Assembly (NCBI GenBank): GCA_024220525.1
Contig: JAMYWO010000039.1
Span: 1 to 31,261, forward strand
DNA: 31,261 nt
From: Cochliopodium minus
Lineage: Eukaryota; Discosea; Himatismenida; Cochliopodiidae
Reading direction: 5' to 3'
Position numbers and translations under genes: made by a program. Positions 29,660 through 31,261 of the stretch are shown here, piece by piece. The notes under the pieces were generated by a model. That model worked only from the letters and a program-made list of their open reading frames with translations. It was not told where the DNA came from and ran no database searches. How positions within the stretch are numbered: the first letter of the stretch is position 1; every line of letters begins with the position of its first letter.

Positions 29660-31191
29660 ATGAAAAATATACAAAAAGATCAACAATTTGAAATCACAAT
29701 TAAAACATCCAAAGGAGATTTGAAATTTTTTGTTGATAATCTCCCAGATATCGAATCTATGAAGAATAAAATTTGTAAAGAGATAAAATTAAAATATGGA
29801 GATCTTATTTTGAAACATGAAAACCAATATATTGATGATGGGATAATGGGAAAAATAAAAACTGGTGAGATATCAACCATATCTTTGGAAATTTTGGATA
29901 GATCGGTAAATAAAATTTTATTTATAAATATTTGATTTATCTGATGTGATGATAGGTTAATCAAAAGAAAAGAATGGTTGGAGCTCAAAAATCAAAAAAA
30001 GAGGTAAATAACAAAATGAAAATAAATAAATAAAAAATTAAAACCATTTAAAAAAGATAAAAGAAATATGCAATGATAATTTAAAGAACTTGTTGGAAGG
30101 AAGACTTGGTCCCACAGGAATAAAAGAAAAGTTTTCAATTTGTTTGGAATTTGTTCAATCAACAATAAACAACACCAATGGAGGAAAAACTGAAAAAAAT
30201 ATCAAACAACTTACACACCTTCTTTACAGAACATTCAATGTGCTCACCAATGGGAACACCAATCTGCAAGTTCTTTATCGTTTTTTAAAACTAAAAGTCC
30301 CTTTTCTTCTCCCAGAAGTTAAAAAAGCGATTGGACTAAAAGATCCACAAGTTTCAGATAATTTGTTGATCACCATTTCAAAATCAAACAAAGTTGAAAG
30401 AAGAAATCTTTTAACTTTGTTTAGAAATAGTAAATATGATCATAAGGAGTTACTGGAAAGAACTTCCAAACTTATTTCTTCTCAGCCAAAAAACATTCAA
30501 GAGAAAATGAGCAGCTTTCCTTGTAAAAAGATTTTTGATGAAGTAATGAATTCAGATATGGAGATGGGTGATTACATTAAAGGAAAAAAGAACAAATATC
30601 TCATTTCGAAACAAAGTATAAATGATGTGATACAAAAGTTTCTCGACATCAAATCTCATCTTTCTCCAACATCTAACAAAAATGGAGATGAAATAAAAAT
30701 TATTCATTATAATAACCATTCTACTTTGGTTAATGCTTTCAGATCTTGGGTTAACACTGGCAAAGTATTGGATTATATTTATGATGAAGAAGATGGAAAT
30801 GATTTAGAAAAGGATAGTTACATTATTTTGGAAAAAGTTGAGATTGTCAAAATCAAACAAGTAATCAGTGTATTCAAACAATATCTAACAAGGACAAAGT
30901 CTGCTGAGTTCAATGATGTGGATCTTGTCATAACAAAAGATTTGTCACCAAAACAAATAAAGAGGATGGAAAATAGTGGATTGATTTCTGATTCTGCTTT
31001 CAAAAAAATTATGGATTTCACTTTCAAAAACTACAAATACTCAACTCTTAGAACAGACATGTGTCCTCATTGTGAAAAAGGAAAACAAATCAGCAAAGAA
31101 ATAGAAAAGTTGAAAAAAAAATCTTTCAACTTAACAAAAGAAGAAGATCAAATGTTGATATCTTGGAATATGGTATTTTTTGACAAAAAAA
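29660..31191 (+). CDS. Ubiquitin-like-domain protein with CxxC motif, cut by a LINE
   Basis: Exons 29660-29905, 29956-30003 and 30087-31191, both introns phase 0. Start is the ATG after the oligo-A run. Residues about 9-80 look like a ubiquitin-like beta-grasp domain: FEITIKTSKGDLKFFVDNL, then a helix-like MKNKICKEIKLKYGDL and strand LILKHENQYIDD. No C-terminal Gly-Gly is seen, so it is a domain and not a conjugated modifier. The remaining ~370 residues are Lys-rich and mostly helical-looking. Near residue 420, STLRTDMCPHCEKGKQ has a CxxC knuckle of a kind often seen before transposase or other DNA-binding cores; this link is only a guess. The frame continues six bases into LINE sequence and meets TAA at 31197-31199, so the true C-terminus is lost or lies beyond the window. 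Confidence 0.65.
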
Positions 31192-31261
31192 TTGTTTAAT
31201 TATATATTCTCTCTTTTGCTTATTCCTTTTTGGAAACAAAATTAAAAAACTATGGGTTTGT
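31192..31261 (-). mobile_element. 3' end of a LINE copy, same family as 27989-28635
   Basis: The last 70 bases are identical to 28003-28072, the 3' UTR end of the LINE on its minus strand. The element therefore enters the ubiquitin-like gene in antisense orientation. The rest of it and any target-site duplication lie outside the window. Confidence 0.85.

Overview
The window is eukaryotic nuclear DNA from an extremely AT-rich, intron-dense genome. Genes are broken by many short introns with GTAAA-type donors and T-rich bodies. TAA and TGA both act as stops, so the code looks standard. Ras GTPase-activating protein (RasGAP), NHL-repeat receptor and ubiquitin-peptidase-like genes with low-complexity K/E/S/P tails suggest a free-living protist, perhaps amoeboid. 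I cannot name the lineage. Three single N positions (17443, 18820, 29275) suggest patched assembly, so local joins there are not fully reliable. All exon models are by eye, from open reading frame, GT..AG borders and phase agreement; nothing was searched.

Region 1 (1-16.2 kb, + strand). After a short degenerate repeat comes a very large gene, or two tandem genes. An acidic, unrecognised N-terminal part (958-6437) leads to a USP/USPL1-like cysteine-peptidase domain (6579-7427) and a run of mini-exons. A 1.8-kb stretch with no active gene follows, holding what looks like a decayed MutS-family gene on the minus strand. Then comes a second USP-like domain with a zinc-binding knuckle (10346-11344), followed by more than twenty mini-exons. 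From exon 3 to about 15.0 kb every intron I could place is phase 1 and every exon is a multiple of 3 nt. This resembles the micro-exon gene layout known from schistosomes and is the most striking feature here. The 3' end decays into ambiguous sequence and a possible fragment of a BMT5-like methyltransferase.

Region 2 (16.3-18.8 kb) is repeat territory: a fold-back inverted repeat, about seven copies of a ~145-bp satellite, a minus-strand non-LTR reverse transcriptase fragment next to an N, and a frame-broken CCCH zinc-finger gene.

Region 3 (18.96-24.56 kb, +) is a RasGAP gene of 11 exons. Its reconstructed frame is perfect except for one extra base at CTT-TGA-A, either a +1 programmed frameshift or an indel.

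Region 4 (24.7-29.1 kb, -) holds an intact 8-exon gene for a single-pass membrane protein: signal peptide, NHL propeller, about 35 PST pentapeptides, ectodomain, TM helix and short tail. A decayed tandem copy lies upstream. It has lost most of its ectodomain to a piece of the fold-back repeat and is split by a 5'-truncated LINE with a 15-bp target-site duplication.

Region 5 (29.66-31.26 kb, +) is a gene with a ubiquitin-like N-terminus. It is cut at the window end by the 3' end of the same LINE family, 70 of 70 bases identical.
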